DNA of 64,000 nucleotides from Occallatibacter gabretensis (GTDB lineage: Bacteria; Acidobacteriota; Terriglobia; Terriglobales; Acidobacteriaceae): positions 548,947-612,946 of the forward strand of contig NZ_LAIJ01000012.1 in NCBI RefSeq assembly GCF_001449115.1. Reading direction: 5' to 3'. The notes beneath the pieces were generated by a model, which made no database searches, had not been told where the DNA came from, and worked only from the letters and a program-made list of their open reading frames with translations. Shown piece by piece: positions 52,138 to 61,170 of the stretch. The translations under genes and the position numbers were made by a program. The first letter of the stretch is position 1. Every line of letters starts with the position of its first letter.

Positions 52138-54552
52138 CTAGTTGGCCATTGTGAGTAAAGTGATGGACTGCGCCGGGAAGGTGGTGCTGATGGCGCTTGT
52201 AGTAACACTCCCCGAAGGCGGCGTGACCGTTACGCTGTTTGGCCCTGCGATCTGGCTGAGGTTTGCATTGCTGTAGAGGTATGCCTGCGCTGTGGTTGTC
52301 GACGTAGAGAGGGCATTTACGGAAAGTGTTGCCGTCAGATCGCCATAGGTTTTGTTGATTACTACGATGGTGACTGTGCCGTCCTTGCTTCGCAGGCCGC
52401 CGTAGACCGCGAGCTGCGACTGGTCCACGCTTGACGAGTTCAGCGCAATATCGCCGAAGGTGGACTGCTTGCCGTCGTAGTTGCGGTAGATGGCGAAAGC
52501 GAAGTTTCCGGGAATCTGCTGATTGTCGTTTGTGGTGGGCCAGAACATGCCCATATCGAGGCCCTCGCGGCCGAAGATGCCGAGGACGTCGGCCTGCGTG
52601 ACCGCACCGTTGATGGACTCAAGGCCGCCAAAGTTGTACTCGTCGATGGAGGTCTTTGTGCCCGGATAATCCTTTGCCACCCAGGCCTGCATCATGGGAA
52701 TTGCCTGCGGCGCTTGCAGCGGCGTCGAGCAGCTCGATGTGTAGTTTGGGTCGGTTGTGTAATTCGGCTGCGGGAAGTTTGGATCGGTATAGGTTGGATC
52801 CCAGTAGGCGCGGGTCGAGTTCATGCGCGCCTGCTGCACGCCGGTATCGCCCGCGGCGGAAAGTCCAACAGAGCTGCCGTTATAGGTTGCCGCCATGTAT
52901 GCGTGAATGTCGAGATAGTCCAGCAGACGAACACCATAGGTCTTTTCCGCTGCGGCCATCTGCTGCAGGTAGTACTCGATCATGGGCACGCCGCCGTGGG
53001 CATTGCGGTCGACGGGATTGCCCCACGGCTCATAGCACGGTCCGCCAGAACCCCATCCGGATTCGATGTCCTTTTTCGAGTAAAAGTAATTCCACCAGTA
53101 GTCGATGACAGGACCGCTCACCTGGGCTGTGGGATCCACCTTCTTGATCGCCAACGCTGTGCCGATGCCGCCATTCGTTACCTCATCGTAGGTAGACGCC
53201 ACCGGATGCACGTCACGGTGTACCGCGTCCCACCAGGCAGGTTCGTTGTCGAGGTCCCAGATGGCCACAGATTTTCCTGTCACTCCTGGCGGATTTCCTG
53301 GCCCGTATGCAGTCTGAATTGAGCTCACCCATCCGCCGGCCCATGTGCTTTGCGCCCAGGTGAGTGTGGCGTCGCTTGCGGCGGGAGGCGTCGGGGCAGG
53401 ATTCGAGATGCTGGTGAGAGCCGCAACCGTGCCGGCGGTATCGCCAAAGAGATCGCAGCCGCCAGAGGTGGTGCAATTGTCCGTTCCTTCCGGGACTATG
53501 CCACTTCCACACGAGCCGTTATAACTGGTCTGCCCTGGGAACTTTGATTCTGTAAAACTACAGGCGGTGGTCGAACTGTTGGTCACCCAGCCCGATACAG
53601 GCATGGTCATCAGGGACTGTATACCTGCCGCTGAGGAGGCTGTGATAAAGCCTGTGTAGTTGCCGCCGCCCCACATGCCGCCTTCGCCGCTGAAGTTTTC
53701 AAAATAGTAGTCGCTGGCGGAATTCGTTGTGTTGAGCTTGTAGTTGTAGCGTGAGGTGGCATCGCCCCCCCAACGCACAACAGTTGGATTTGCGGTGACC
53801 GCTGAAGCCGAATCGAGCAGATAGCCGTTCATGCCGTAGATGTTCGGGTTGATTGCATGCGTCTGGTTGCTTACATCCACGCTCAATGTGGGTCCGGTGG
53901 CGGTGGCCGGCGGGCTCAGGGTCACTGCGGCGCTGCCGGAAACGGAGGTATCCTGCACGCTTGTTGCCGTAACTGTAACTGTTGCCGGTGCGGGGTAGGG
54001 AGTGGTGTACAGTCCGCTCGATGAAATCGTTCCAGCGCTCAGCGAACTACCTGACGGAGCGGCAACTGTCCATGTCACGGCGTTGTTTGTAACCGCTGAG
54101 CCGCTTACTGTTGCTGCGAATTGCACTGTGCCGCCAATGGTTGCGGAGGCGGGATTCGGCGTTACCGTCACGGAGCTTACTGCGGGCGTTGTATAGGCTG
54201 CGGTGACAGTGGTGCTGGCGGTTACCGTCACGCTGCATGTTGTGGTGGTTGCGCTGGTGCATCCTGTCCAGGAGGAAAAGGTGTTACCGCTCGCCGAAGA
54301 AGGCGCGGAAAGCCCGACCAGAGTTCCGGAGTTAACGGTTACCGTAAAGCTGGTTTTGCCTTGCTGTGCGACGGTGGTGTTGCCCTCGGTATAGGAAATC
54401 TGCACACCGCTTGCGGGGTTTGTTGAATTCACCGTCAGCGTGTACGTGGTGGGCGGCGGTGGTGTCTTAGAACTTCCCCCACCGCAAGATGCCGCGGCCA
54501 AGCATAAGCCTGCCGCAGTGCCCAAGGTCAATAGCCTTCCGAAAGAAATCAT
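52138..54552 (-). CDS. GH44-type secreted glycoside hydrolase lipoprotein
   Basis: 804 residues. A lipoprotein signal ends at LAAASCGGG, followed by a Pro/Thr linker, a bacterial-repeat type domain (about 35-120), an Ig-like (Big) domain (about 120-215) and a catalytic TIM barrel. The barrel shows NPNIYGMNGY, RWGGDATSRYNY, the acid/base Glu in AIWDLDNEPAWW and the nucleophile Glu in KTSIDEYNFGG, as in GH44 endoglucanase/xyloglucanases, then a C-terminal beta domain. It probably cuts plant beta-glucans at the cell surface. Confidence 0.88.
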   Translation of the reverse strand: MISFGRLLTLGTAAGLCLAAASCGGGSSKTPPPPTTYTLTVNSTNPASGVQISYTEGNTTVAQQGKTSFTVTVNSGTLVGLSAPSSASGNTFSSWTGCTSATTTTCSVTVTASTTVTAAYTTPAVSSVTVTPNPASATIGGTVQFAATVSGSAVTNNAVTWTVAAPSGSSLSAGTISSSGLYTTPYPAPATVTVTATSVQDTSVSGSAAVTLSPPATATGPTLSVDVSNQTHAINPNIYGMNGYLLDSASAVTANPTVVRWGGDATSRYNYKLNTTNSASDYYFENFSGEGGMWGGGNYTGFITASSAAGIQSLMTMPVSGWVTNSSTTACSFTESKFPGQTSYNGSCGSGIVPEGTDNCTTSGGCDLFGDTAGTVAALTSISNPAPTPPAASDATLTWAQSTWAGGWVSSIQTAYGPGNPPGVTGKSVAIWDLDNEPAWWDAVHRDVHPVASTYDEVTNGGIGTALAIKKVDPTAQVSGPVIDYWWNYFYSKKDIESGWGSGGPCYEPWGNPVDRNAHGGVPMIEYYLQQMAAAEKTYGVRLLDYLDIHAYMAATYNGSSVGLSAAGDTGVQQARMNSTRAYWDPTYTDPNFPQPNYTTDPNYTSSCSTPLQAPQAIPMMQAWVAKDYPGTKTSIDEYNFGGLESINGAVTQADVLGIFGREGLDMGMFWPTTNDNQQIPGNFAFAIYRNYDGKQSTFGDIALNSSSVDQSQLAVYGGLRSKDGTVTIVVINKTYGDLTATLSVNALSTSTTTAQAYLYSNANLSQIAGPNSVTVTPPSGSVTTSAISTTFPAQSITLLTMAN

Positions 54553-54748
54553 CTAGCCCTCTGCCGCCTGGACGCGCTCTCATCGGAGTTGCATTCCGCA
54601 TCCGTACTGATGCGCGTGGCGATCACTCTAAAAGTTCGCACCATATTACATGCTGTGATAGAGCTTTCGCAGCGACGAAAAGAGCAGAGACGAAGATGCC
54701 CCGGCAGCTTTATGGGCCTGCCGGGGCAAGTTTCAATCCGGGAATTGG

Positions 54749-55843
54749 TCAGAGGTGGAAGAGTCGGTCTGCTCCGAAGACGAGTCCCAGCGTTACGAGA
54801 GCGATGAAGACTTCGCCGATGGCGCCTACCGCAAACGGCCTCCAGCCCTGCTTGCCCAGCTCGCGGAAGCTGGTCCTCAATCCCACGCCTGCGAAGGTGA
54901 GAAGAAAGGCCCAGCGGGAGAGGTTTGCGAGGCTGCCGATCTGCGCTTTTGTGAAGAAACCTACCGTCGCGAGCAGCGAGATGAGAAGAAAGCCGAGGAC
55001 GAACTTGGGGAATTTCTGCCACAGGAATGCTGCCTTGTTGCTGACAGTCTGCGCCTGTCCGCGTGAGGCCCAGTAAATGGCGTAACCGAGCACGATGAAA
55101 CCGATGAGCGCGTTCCGCGTGGTCTTTGCCAGCACGGCAAACTTGCCTGCGGCATCCGAATAAAGTGCACCCGCTGCGGTGGCCTCTGCTGTGTTGTCAA
55201 CGGCAAGGCCGGTCCACAGGCCATAAGCCTTGTCGCTCAGATGCAATGCATGGCCGATGGCGGGAAAGGCAAAGAGCGAGATGGCACCTAATGCCAGAAT
55301 TGCTGCGATGGCGTAGGAAGCATCTTCGTCGTCGGCGTCGATGGCGGGTTTGGCTGCGATGATCGCCGAGACGCCGCAGATGGAGGAGCCGACGGCGAGA
55401 AGTGAGGTGAGCTTGGGCTTGAGCTTGAATGCGCGGCCCAGCAGGTGCATGAAAAGCAGCGAGAGGGTGATGGCAATACCGGCGAGCGCAAGTGAGACGG
55501 GACCGAGCTTGGCTATATCCCCGAGCAGGAAGCGCGAGCCAAGCAATACGATACCGGCCTTGAGCCAGAACTCATACGTGGCCACGCCCGGTTGAAAGAT
55601 GCGCGGTACGCCGACGGTGTTGGCGATGACGAGGCCGATCACGATTGCCCAGAGGACGTACTCGATGTTTGGGAATGGAATGTGATGGGCTTTCGTATAG
55701 CCATTGATGGATTGCTCGATGAATTTTCCGGCGTAGCCGACGGCGATGAGCAGAAGCAGGCCAGGAATCAGCGCGAGAAGGCGCTGGACCGGATTCGCGG
55801 AGCTGTTGAGGCCGGCTGGGGCAGAGGTGACAGTTGTTGCCAT
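54749..55843 (-). CDS. yeiH: YeiH-type putative sulfate/sulfite exporter
   Basis: 364 residues starting MATTVTSAPAGLNSSANPVQ after AAGGAGATTTCT. About ten membrane helices with family motifs ALAIVIGLVIANTVGVPRIFQPGVATYEFWLKAGIVLLGSRFLL (WAIVIG here), CGVSAIIAAKPAIDADDEDASYAIAAILALG and LWTGLAVDNTAEATAAGALYSDAAG. This is the PSE (UPF0324/YeiH) family. It is the last gene of the sulfur-assimilation operon and may export excess sulfite or sulfate-like anions. Confidence 0.88.
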   Translation of the reverse strand: MATTVTSAPAGLNSSANPVQRLLALIPGLLLLIAVGYAGKFIEQSINGYTKAHHIPFPNIEYVLWAIVIGLVIANTVGVPRIFQPGVATYEFWLKAGIVLLGSRFLLGDIAKLGPVSLALAGIAITLSLLFMHLLGRAFKLKPKLTSLLAVGSSICGVSAIIAAKPAIDADDEDASYAIAAILALGAISLFAFPAIGHALHLSDKAYGLWTGLAVDNTAEATAAGALYSDAAGKFAVLAKTTRNALIGFIVLGYAIYWASRGQAQTVSNKAAFLWQKFPKFVLGFLLISLLATVGFFTKAQIGSLANLSRWAFLLTFAGVGLRTSFRELGKQGWRPFAVGAIGEVFIALVTLGLVFGADRLFHL

Positions 55844-55910
55844 AGAAATCTCCTTGCAGGCTATGGGTGGCGGCGCAGGCATTGTGGCGGTTACGCTCTA
55901 CCGACGTGCT

Positions 55911-56027
55911 TTACCACTTAATGGCGGGGATCAGATTGAAGCGCACGAGCAGCGCCAGAACGAGGGCGAGTGCAACGGCGTACACGTCGAGCGAGATTCC
56001 GCTGCGTTTTACAGGGAGTTCAGGCAT
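55911..56027 (-). CDS. 38-residue membrane microprotein
   Basis: A small gene between siroheme synthase and yeiH, with GGAGAAG four bases before its ATG. The product starts MPELPVKRSGISLDVYAVAL and contains one hydrophobic helix (VYAVALALVLALLVRFNLIP). Codon use is like the neighbours. It could be a small subunit or stabiliser of the YeiH transporter, suggested by adjacency only. Confidence 0.65.
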   Translation of the reverse strand: MPELPVKRSGISLDVYAVALALVLALLVRFNLIPAIKW

Positions 56028-56060
56028 GGTCTTCTCCAGTTGTGTTTCAGATTGCGTGAA

Positions 56061-57377
56061 TTAAGCCTCGATCGAAGCGTCCACTTCTGCCAGGTACCGT
56101 GCAGCGGTTTCCTGTACGGCCCACCCTGCCAGCAGCAGGCTGGGCGCGGGCAGCGGGGCTTCATCGCCCAGGGCGGTGAGCGTGGTACATCGCAGCTGCT
56201 GGTTGGGCTGTGCGGCGTGGGATACGAGGACGCAGGGAAGGTTGGCGGGAAGGCCTTCTGCGAGCCACTCGGCGGCGAGGAGCTTGAGATCGCGGCCCGG
56301 CATGTAGACGACGCGGGTTGCGTCTTCTTTAGCAGGGAGCGGCGCATCATTGTGCGACTGCGCGTGATGGCCCGTGGAGAAGATGACGCTTGATGCCGAA
56401 TGGCGATCCGTGAGCGAAAACGGCACTGCAGCTGCCGCGGCGAAGGCGGCGGTGATGCCTGGAACGACCTCGAAGGTGATGCCCGCTTCGCGCAGCGCAG
56501 TCATCTCTTCGGCGGCTCGACCGAAGATGAGTGGGTCGCCGCTCTTAAGCCGCACTACGGCGCGACCGGCTCGGGCGTGGGCAACCATCAGCGCGTTGAT
56601 TTCTTCCTGCGTGATGATTTTCTGTCCGCAACGCTTGCCGACGTTGACGATTTCGGCCTGCGGGGCTAGCGAGAGAATGGCTTCAGGGACAAGGTCGTCA
56701 TGCAAGATGACCTGCGCGGATTGAATGAGGCGCGCGGCGCGCAGCGTGAGGAGATCGGGATCGCCCGGGCCAGCGCCGACAAGGTAGACCTTGCCTTCTC
56801 TTGGTTCTGCCAGCGGGACGGGACGGTTAGCGAGTGCATGGAGCAGAGCTTTGCGGGGTTCTCCTGCGGGAAGTGTCGCGAGAATTTTGCGGCGCTGTGT
56901 TCCGAGCTCTGTGAGCCAGGGACCGATGGTTTGCGGTAGCTGTGCGTCGATTTCGCGGCGCAGACGCTGAGCGAATGCCGGGCTTTCACCGCTGGTTGAG
57001 ATTGCAACCTGCAACGGGCCGCGCTGCACGATGGAGCCGAAGAAGAAATCGCAGTGAGGAATGTCATCCACGCTATTGCAGAGAACGCCGCGTTCGACAG
57101 CGGATTCATAGACCGCTGCGTTGATTTCGGGTGTGCTGGTGGCGGCGATGGCGATGAAGATGCCGTCGAGATCGGTGGGCGTGAAGGCGCGGGGAATCCA
57201 TTCGAGCTTGCCTTCGGTTGCCAGGGCGCGGATTTCTTCACGGGCCTCCGGTGCGACTACGCACAAGTGAATGCCGGTTTTGAGCAGCGTGCCGATCTTC
57301 TCCAGTGCGACGGCACCCGCGCCGACGATGAGCCCGGTGCGGCCTTCGAGTTGGAGAAAGATGGGTAGCTGGCTCAT
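56061..57377 (-). CDS. cysG: Siroheme synthase (CysG-type fusion)
   Basis: 438 residues. Residues 1-150 are a precorrin-2 dehydrogenase/ferrochelatase domain (RTGLIVGAGAVALEKIGTLLKTG, NSVDDIPHCDFFFGSI, ISTSGESPAFAQRLRREID). Residues ~195-435 are uroporphyrinogen-III C-methyltransferase (VYLVGAGPGDPDLLTLRAARLI, GKRCGQKIITQEEINALM, RLKSGDPLIFGRAAEE, VVPGITAAFAAAA). It makes the siroheme needed by the sulfite reductase encoded 10 bp upstream in the same operon. Confidence 0.93.
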   Translation of the reverse strand: MSQLPIFLQLEGRTGLIVGAGAVALEKIGTLLKTGIHLCVVAPEAREEIRALATEGKLEWIPRAFTPTDLDGIFIAIAATSTPEINAAVYESAVERGVLCNSVDDIPHCDFFFGSIVQRGPLQVAISTSGESPAFAQRLRREIDAQLPQTIGPWLTELGTQRRKILATLPAGEPRKALLHALANRPVPLAEPREGKVYLVGAGPGDPDLLTLRAARLIQSAQVILHDDLVPEAILSLAPQAEIVNVGKRCGQKIITQEEINALMVAHARAGRAVVRLKSGDPLIFGRAAEEMTALREAGITFEVVPGITAAFAAAAAVPFSLTDRHSASSVIFSTGHHAQSHNDAPLPAKEDATRVVYMPGRDLKLLAAEWLAEGLPANLPCVLVSHAAQPNQQLRCTTLTALGDEAPLPAPSLLLAGWAVQETAARYLAEVDASIEA

Positions 57378-57386
57378 AGAACTTCC

Positions 57387-59084
57387 TTAGTCCGCGACGC
57401 TGTGCGGTACGGGTCCGGTTGGCGTGTCGCGCTCTACTGCGGCAATCAGCTCGCCTGCGAGATGCGCGCGCAGTTCGTCATTGGTGTGGCGGCCGAACCA
57501 TTGGCGGAGATTTTCTTCTGATGTGCGGCTGGCTAGATATTGGCTTAACAGGCGTTCGATGGACTCTGGGACATCTGTGGCGAGGCAGCGATACCCTACG
57601 GGGCGCGCGAAGCCCGCGTGCTGGCCGACTGCGCCGCCGAGGCAGAAGTAGTAAGCATCGGTCAACTTGCCGTCATGCTTGATCTTCTTGCCTTCCATGC
57701 CGATGTCCGCGATCCAGTGCTGGCCGCAACTGTTGGGGCAGCCGGTGACGTGGAGGCGAAGCTGCTGATCGAATTGCGGCAGGCGGTCTTCCATCTCAGC
57801 AACTACCCATTTCGCGAAGCCTTTGGTCTCCGTGATAGCGAGCTTGCAGAATTCCGTGCCGGTGCAGGCGATGGCGCCGCGCCAGAAGACGGACCCATCG
57901 ACTTGCAGGTCGATCTGATTGAGTTCTTTGGTGAGTTCGTTGGTTTTGGCGTTAGGAACGTCGAGGAAGATGAGGTTTTGCGCAACGGTGGCACGCAGGC
58001 GGCCTTTGCCGAAGCGCTCGGAGAGTTCGGCGGCGGCTTCGAGTTGCTCGCCGGTGAGGCGGCCACGGAGGACGGAGGCTCCGACGGAGCTCAATCCGGG
58101 TTCGCTCTGCGGAAGAATCCCGGCGTGATCCCGGAAGACGTCACTGGGGATGGTTTCTTCGCCCGTGGTTTCGAGTGTGAAGCTGAGGCGGCGCTGAAGT
58201 TCGTCGCGGAAGCCGGCTGCGGTCCAGCCTTCTTTCATGAAGAGATATTTGAGGCGGGCACGATCGCGGCTTTCGCGCAAGCCCTGCTGATCGCGGAAGA
58301 TTTCCGCTACGCCGCGGACTGCGGCAACGGCTTGATCGGGACGAAGGAAGACGTCGAGGCGTTCTGCCAGATGCGGCTCGTTCGAGAGACCACCGCCGAC
58401 GCGGAGGCTATAGCCGATTTCACCATTTTTGCGCGCGGGTGTGAGGCCGATGTCGTTGATCTCCGGGTAGGTGCACCAGTGCGGGCAGCCGGTGGCGGAG
58501 ATTTTGAATTTGCGCGGCAGGTTGTAGAAGTCTGGGTTCGCGGTGAGCATGTGCGCGATTTCCTGCGCGATGGATGAGGCGTCGATGAGCTCATCTGCGG
58601 AGATGCCGGCGAGGGGGCAGCCGGTGACGTTGCGGACTACGTCTCCGCATGCGCCTTTGGGCGAGAGGCCGATGGAGTCGAGCGCATCGACGACCTCCGG
58701 CAGAGTCTCGATGGTGAGCCAATGGAACTGAATGTTCTGGCGGGTGGTGATGTCGGCCAGGTTGCGGGCGTATTTGCGAGCTAGACCGCCGATGGTGCGG
58801 AGCTGATGCGCGGAGAGGATTCCGTTGGGAATGCCGATGCGCAGCATGAAGTACTCCGTGGCGAGACCTTCGCCGCCTTTGCCGCCGGTAGCTCCGACGC
58901 CGTCGCCCTGCGTGTAGACACCCCACCACTTGAAATAGAACGAGGCCCACTCGGGAACGACGCTGGAGCGGCCCTCGCGGGCGAACTGCCGGACTTCATC
59001 GAAGACTTCCCATGGGTTCTTGGTGCGCTTGAGGCGTTCTGAGCGCTGGGCCTTGGTCTCTTTTTCGGGTACTGCTGTGGTCAT
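57387..59084 (-). CDS. sir: Assimilatory siroheme sulfite reductase
   Basis: 565 residues; start after AAAGGTGA. Two ferredoxin-like half domains and two siroheme/4Fe-4S domains are seen, with the cluster-binding cysteines in CTGTEFCKLAITETKG and TGCPNSCGQHWIADIG and conserved NIQFHWLTIETLPEV, RNVTGCPLAGI. The family includes ferredoxin-dependent nitrite and sulfite reductases. The operon with siroheme synthase and YeiH, and a cysteine-rich leader peptide upstream, favour sulfite reduction for cysteine synthesis. Its expression is likely attenuated by the terminator at 59109-59143. Confidence 0.88.
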   Translation of the reverse strand: MTTAVPEKETKAQRSERLKRTKNPWEVFDEVRQFAREGRSSVVPEWASFYFKWWGVYTQGDGVGATGGKGGEGLATEYFMLRIGIPNGILSAHQLRTIGGLARKYARNLADITTRQNIQFHWLTIETLPEVVDALDSIGLSPKGACGDVVRNVTGCPLAGISADELIDASSIAQEIAHMLTANPDFYNLPRKFKISATGCPHWCTYPEINDIGLTPARKNGEIGYSLRVGGGLSNEPHLAERLDVFLRPDQAVAAVRGVAEIFRDQQGLRESRDRARLKYLFMKEGWTAAGFRDELQRRLSFTLETTGEETIPSDVFRDHAGILPQSEPGLSSVGASVLRGRLTGEQLEAAAELSERFGKGRLRATVAQNLIFLDVPNAKTNELTKELNQIDLQVDGSVFWRGAIACTGTEFCKLAITETKGFAKWVVAEMEDRLPQFDQQLRLHVTGCPNSCGQHWIADIGMEGKKIKHDGKLTDAYYFCLGGAVGQHAGFARPVGYRCLATDVPESIERLLSQYLASRTSEENLRQWFGRHTNDELRAHLAGELIAAVERDTPTGPVPHSVAD

Positions 59085-59108
59085 AGTTTTGAATCACCTT
59101 TGAGAAAT

Positions 59109-59143
59109 AGAAAACCCGCGTCAGCTGATGGCTGAACCGCGGG
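59109..59143 (-). terminator. Attenuator hairpin before sulfite reductase
   Basis: On the minus strand CCCGCG and CGCGGG enclose an inner TCAGC/GCTGA stem, followed by TTTTCTATTTC, a strong intrinsic terminator. It lies about 25 bp before the sulfite reductase start and about 32 bases after the leader-peptide stop. Its 5' arm can alternatively pair with AUCGCGG inside the leader peptide (59193-59199), a plausible antiterminator. Confidence 0.75.
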
Positions 59144-59175
59144 TAGATGGAAACCTGATTCTTAATTAGCTGGAT

Positions 59176-59238
59176 TCAACAGGTTGCCCGGGCCGCGATC
59201 AGCAGTGAACAACACGGGCAACAGGAGAATCGGTTCAT
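59176..59238 (-). CDS. Cysteine-rich leader peptide of sulfur operon
   Basis: A 20-codon gene: MNRFSCCPCCSLLIAARATC, then TGA. Five of 20 codons are Cys (residues 6, 7, 9, 10, 20), far above expectation. It begins within a few bases of the predicted transcript start (promoter 59246-59274) and so would be translated from a nearly leaderless RNA. It precedes the terminator at 59109-59143 and the sulfite reductase. Ribosome stalling at the Cys pairs under cysteine shortage would leave AUCGCGG (codons 14-16) free to pair with the terminator arm. The role is inferred; the peptide and structure are read directly. Confidence 0.72.
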   Translation of the reverse strand: MNRFSCCPCCSLLIAARATC

Positions 59239-59245
59239 GGAGTTG

Positions 59246-59274
59246 ATGATAGGCACCTGCCTGGAGAATTGCAA
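59246..59274 (-). promoter_or_regulatory. Promoter of sulfur operon, TTGCAA-17-TATCAT
   Basis: On the minus strand TTGCAA (59269-59274) and TATCAT (59246-59251) are spaced by 17 bp. The predicted start near 59240 is two bases upstream of the leader peptide ATG. Confidence 0.6.
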
Positions 59275-59357
59275 ATGTTCGATTGCGGACAACTGCAGGA
59301 GTTATCCTGTGCAAGTCTGATTGCGAAGTGATGTTTCTTCTATAGGTTGCGGACGAA

Positions 59358-59567
59358 TGCACAGTTCCTGCAGAAATCTTTATGCAGTCTTCATTCCGGT
59401 GCTGTGCAGTTACAGATTTACAGAATTACAGATTCTGGTGGCAAAACAGGGGGTGGGGGTCCTTCTCTCCCTGTAAAGACGACGGCCCGAATCCAGCTGG
59501 ATTCGGGCCGTTTTTTCCTGCTGATTATGAGTGTGACATAAATGGGCGTAATTTTACGCAAACTATC
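59358..59567 (-). repeat. Dispersed intergenic repeat, copy B
   Basis: About 210 bp similar, in inverted orientation, to 41517-41755. It occupies the region between the sulfur operon promoter and the FAD gene. The similarity includes the hairpin, the C-rich block and the flanks. Confidence 0.65.
59482..59516 (+). terminator. Rightward terminator within repeat B
   Basis: ACGGCCCGAATCCAG and its exact complement meet head to head (15 bp), followed by six Ts. It would stop rightward transcription before the FAD gene. Confidence 0.75.
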
Positions 59568-59680
59568 TGCGCGACTCTAGGAACGAAGGTCCAATGGACC
59601 AAAGTAGCACGAGAGACGAGAGACAATGGATGCCGGGTGATTCGCATCGAAGATTACGGGTGAAGCGGAAGGAGGATGCG

Positions 59681-61081
59681 ATGGCTGTGGAGACTGGTTG
59701 CTGCATTGTGGGTGGCGGGCCGGCGGGCGTGATGCTCGGGTACCTGTTGGCGCGTAGAGGTGTGAACGTCACGGTGCTGGAGAAGCACCAGGATTTCTTT
59801 CGCGATTTTCGTGGCGACACGGTGCATCCTTCGACCCTGGATGTGCTGAAGGAGCTTGGGCTGCTGGAGGAGTTTCTTGAGTTGCCTCATCAGAAGGTGG
59901 AGTCAGCCGGACTGGTGCTTGGAGGCTCCGCGTTCCAGGTGGCTGATTTTCGGCATTTGCCGACGCACTGCAAGTTCATCGCACTGATGCCACAGTGGGA
60001 TTTTCTTAACTTTCTTTCGAGCCATGCAAAGAAGTTTCCTTCGTTTCAACTCCTGATGCAGCACCAGGCGGTGGACCTTATCAAGGAACGCAGACGCGTT
60101 GCGGGCGTGGTGGCTCTGAACAACGGACAAAAGGTTGAAGTGCGCGCGGACCTGGTGATTGGCTGCGACGGCCGCCATTCCGTTGTTCGCAGTGCTGCGG
60201 GGCTGAAGGTGATTGAACGGGGCGTTCCGATTGATGTGCTGTGGTTCCGGATCAGCCGCATGCCGGGCGATCCCTCTGATGTGCTGGGCAATGTGAATTA
60301 CGGCAAGGTGCTGATCCTGATTAATCGGGCGGATTATTTTCAGGCGGGATTCATCATTCGGAAAGGGTCTTTTGCGAGTGTCCAGGCGCGAGGGCTTGAT
60401 GCTTTCCGCGAGAGCATTCGTCAGCTGGCTCCCTGGCTGGGTGAACGCGTGGAAGAACTGCGCGACTGGGAGCAGGTGAAGATGCTGACGGTGCAGATCA
60501 ACCGGCTGAAGCGCTGGCACAGGCCGGGATTGCTGTGTATTGGAGATGCGGCTCATGCGATGTCTCCGGCGGGTGGAGTGGGGATCAACCTGGCGATCCA
60601 GGATGCTGTTGCTGCGGCCAATTTACTGGCCGGGCCGCTGCTGGAGAGATGGGTCTCCGACAGGGACCTGGCGGCTGTGGAAAGGCGGCGGCTGTTTCCG
60701 ACACGCGTGACGCAGGGGGTTCAATTGCTTGCGCATCGCGGCATGGGGCGTATTTTTGATAATCCGAAGCCGATTCATGTGGCGTGGCCGTTCAAAGCCA
60801 TCCAGCATGTTCCCGGCGTTCACCGCGCGGTGGGGTATGCCATTGGGGTGGGCGCGCGGCCGGAGCATGTGCGGGATGATGTCAAACGGAGTTCGCGGGG
60901 GGTGGGGCTGGCCAACGCGGCCTGCGTTGGACTTGTGTGTGCGGGAGTTGGAATGGCTGCTACGGCGGCTGTGTGCGGATGGGCGGCGTGGAAGATTTGG
61001 GGCAAGATCGCTGAGGCTGGAAGTGAGAGGGGTTCGCGGAATGCGGGAAGGGCTTCGACGACGGCGATTGCGCGGTCTTAG
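59681..61081 (+). CDS. FAD-dependent monooxygenase-like oxidoreductase
   Basis: 466 residues starting MAVETGCCIVGGGPAGVMLG after GGAGGATGCG; an in-frame ATG 29 codons upstream lacks such a site. The dinucleotide motif GGGPAG, the DG motif in VIGCDGRHSVVRSAAG and the GD motif in LCIGDAAHAMSPAGGVGINLAIQDA are those of the PHBH/UbiH-type flavoprotein hydroxylases. The C-terminal ~90 residues include a hydrophobic segment. Substrate unknown. Confidence 0.88.
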   Translation: MAVETGCCIVGGGPAGVMLGYLLARRGVNVTVLEKHQDFFRDFRGDTVHPSTLDVLKELGLLEEFLELPHQKVESAGLVLGGSAFQVADFRHLPTHCKFIALMPQWDFLNFLSSHAKKFPSFQLLMQHQAVDLIKERRRVAGVVALNNGQKVEVRADLVIGCDGRHSVVRSAAGLKVIERGVPIDVLWFRISRMPGDPSDVLGNVNYGKVLILINRADYFQAGFIIRKGSFASVQARGLDAFRESIRQLAPWLGERVEELRDWEQVKMLTVQINRLKRWHRPGLLCIGDAAHAMSPAGGVGINLAIQDAVAAANLLAGPLLERWVSDRDLAAVERRRLFPTRVTQGVQLLAHRGMGRIFDNPKPIHVAWPFKAIQHVPGVHRAVGYAIGVGARPEHVRDDVKRSSRGVGLANAACVGLVCAGVGMAATAAVCGWAAWKIWGKIAEAGSERGSRNAGRASTTAIARS

Positions 61082-61170
61082 TCGCCGCCTGAATGGAGGG
61101 AAAGGACCCTGTGGGAGATTGCGGCGTTTGCAATGGACACATCCATATCAGGGGTAAATAATCGAGGGAT

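Noticed and set aside
57618..58577. 319-codon rightward ORF
   Set aside because: Antisense to the sulfite reductase, whose cofactor-binding motifs are all intact.
59084..59280. SAM or other sulfur riboswitch in the sulfite reductase leader
   Set aside because: I could not find the conserved core of SAM-I, SAM-II or related riboswitches; the Cys-codon leader explains the terminator better. A covariance-model scan would settle it.
59162..59362. 66-codon leftward ORF upstream of sulfite reductase
   Set aside because: It crosses the predicted promoter and overlaps the Cys-rich leader peptide in another frame; the short leader with five Cys and its position at the transcript start is the better reading.
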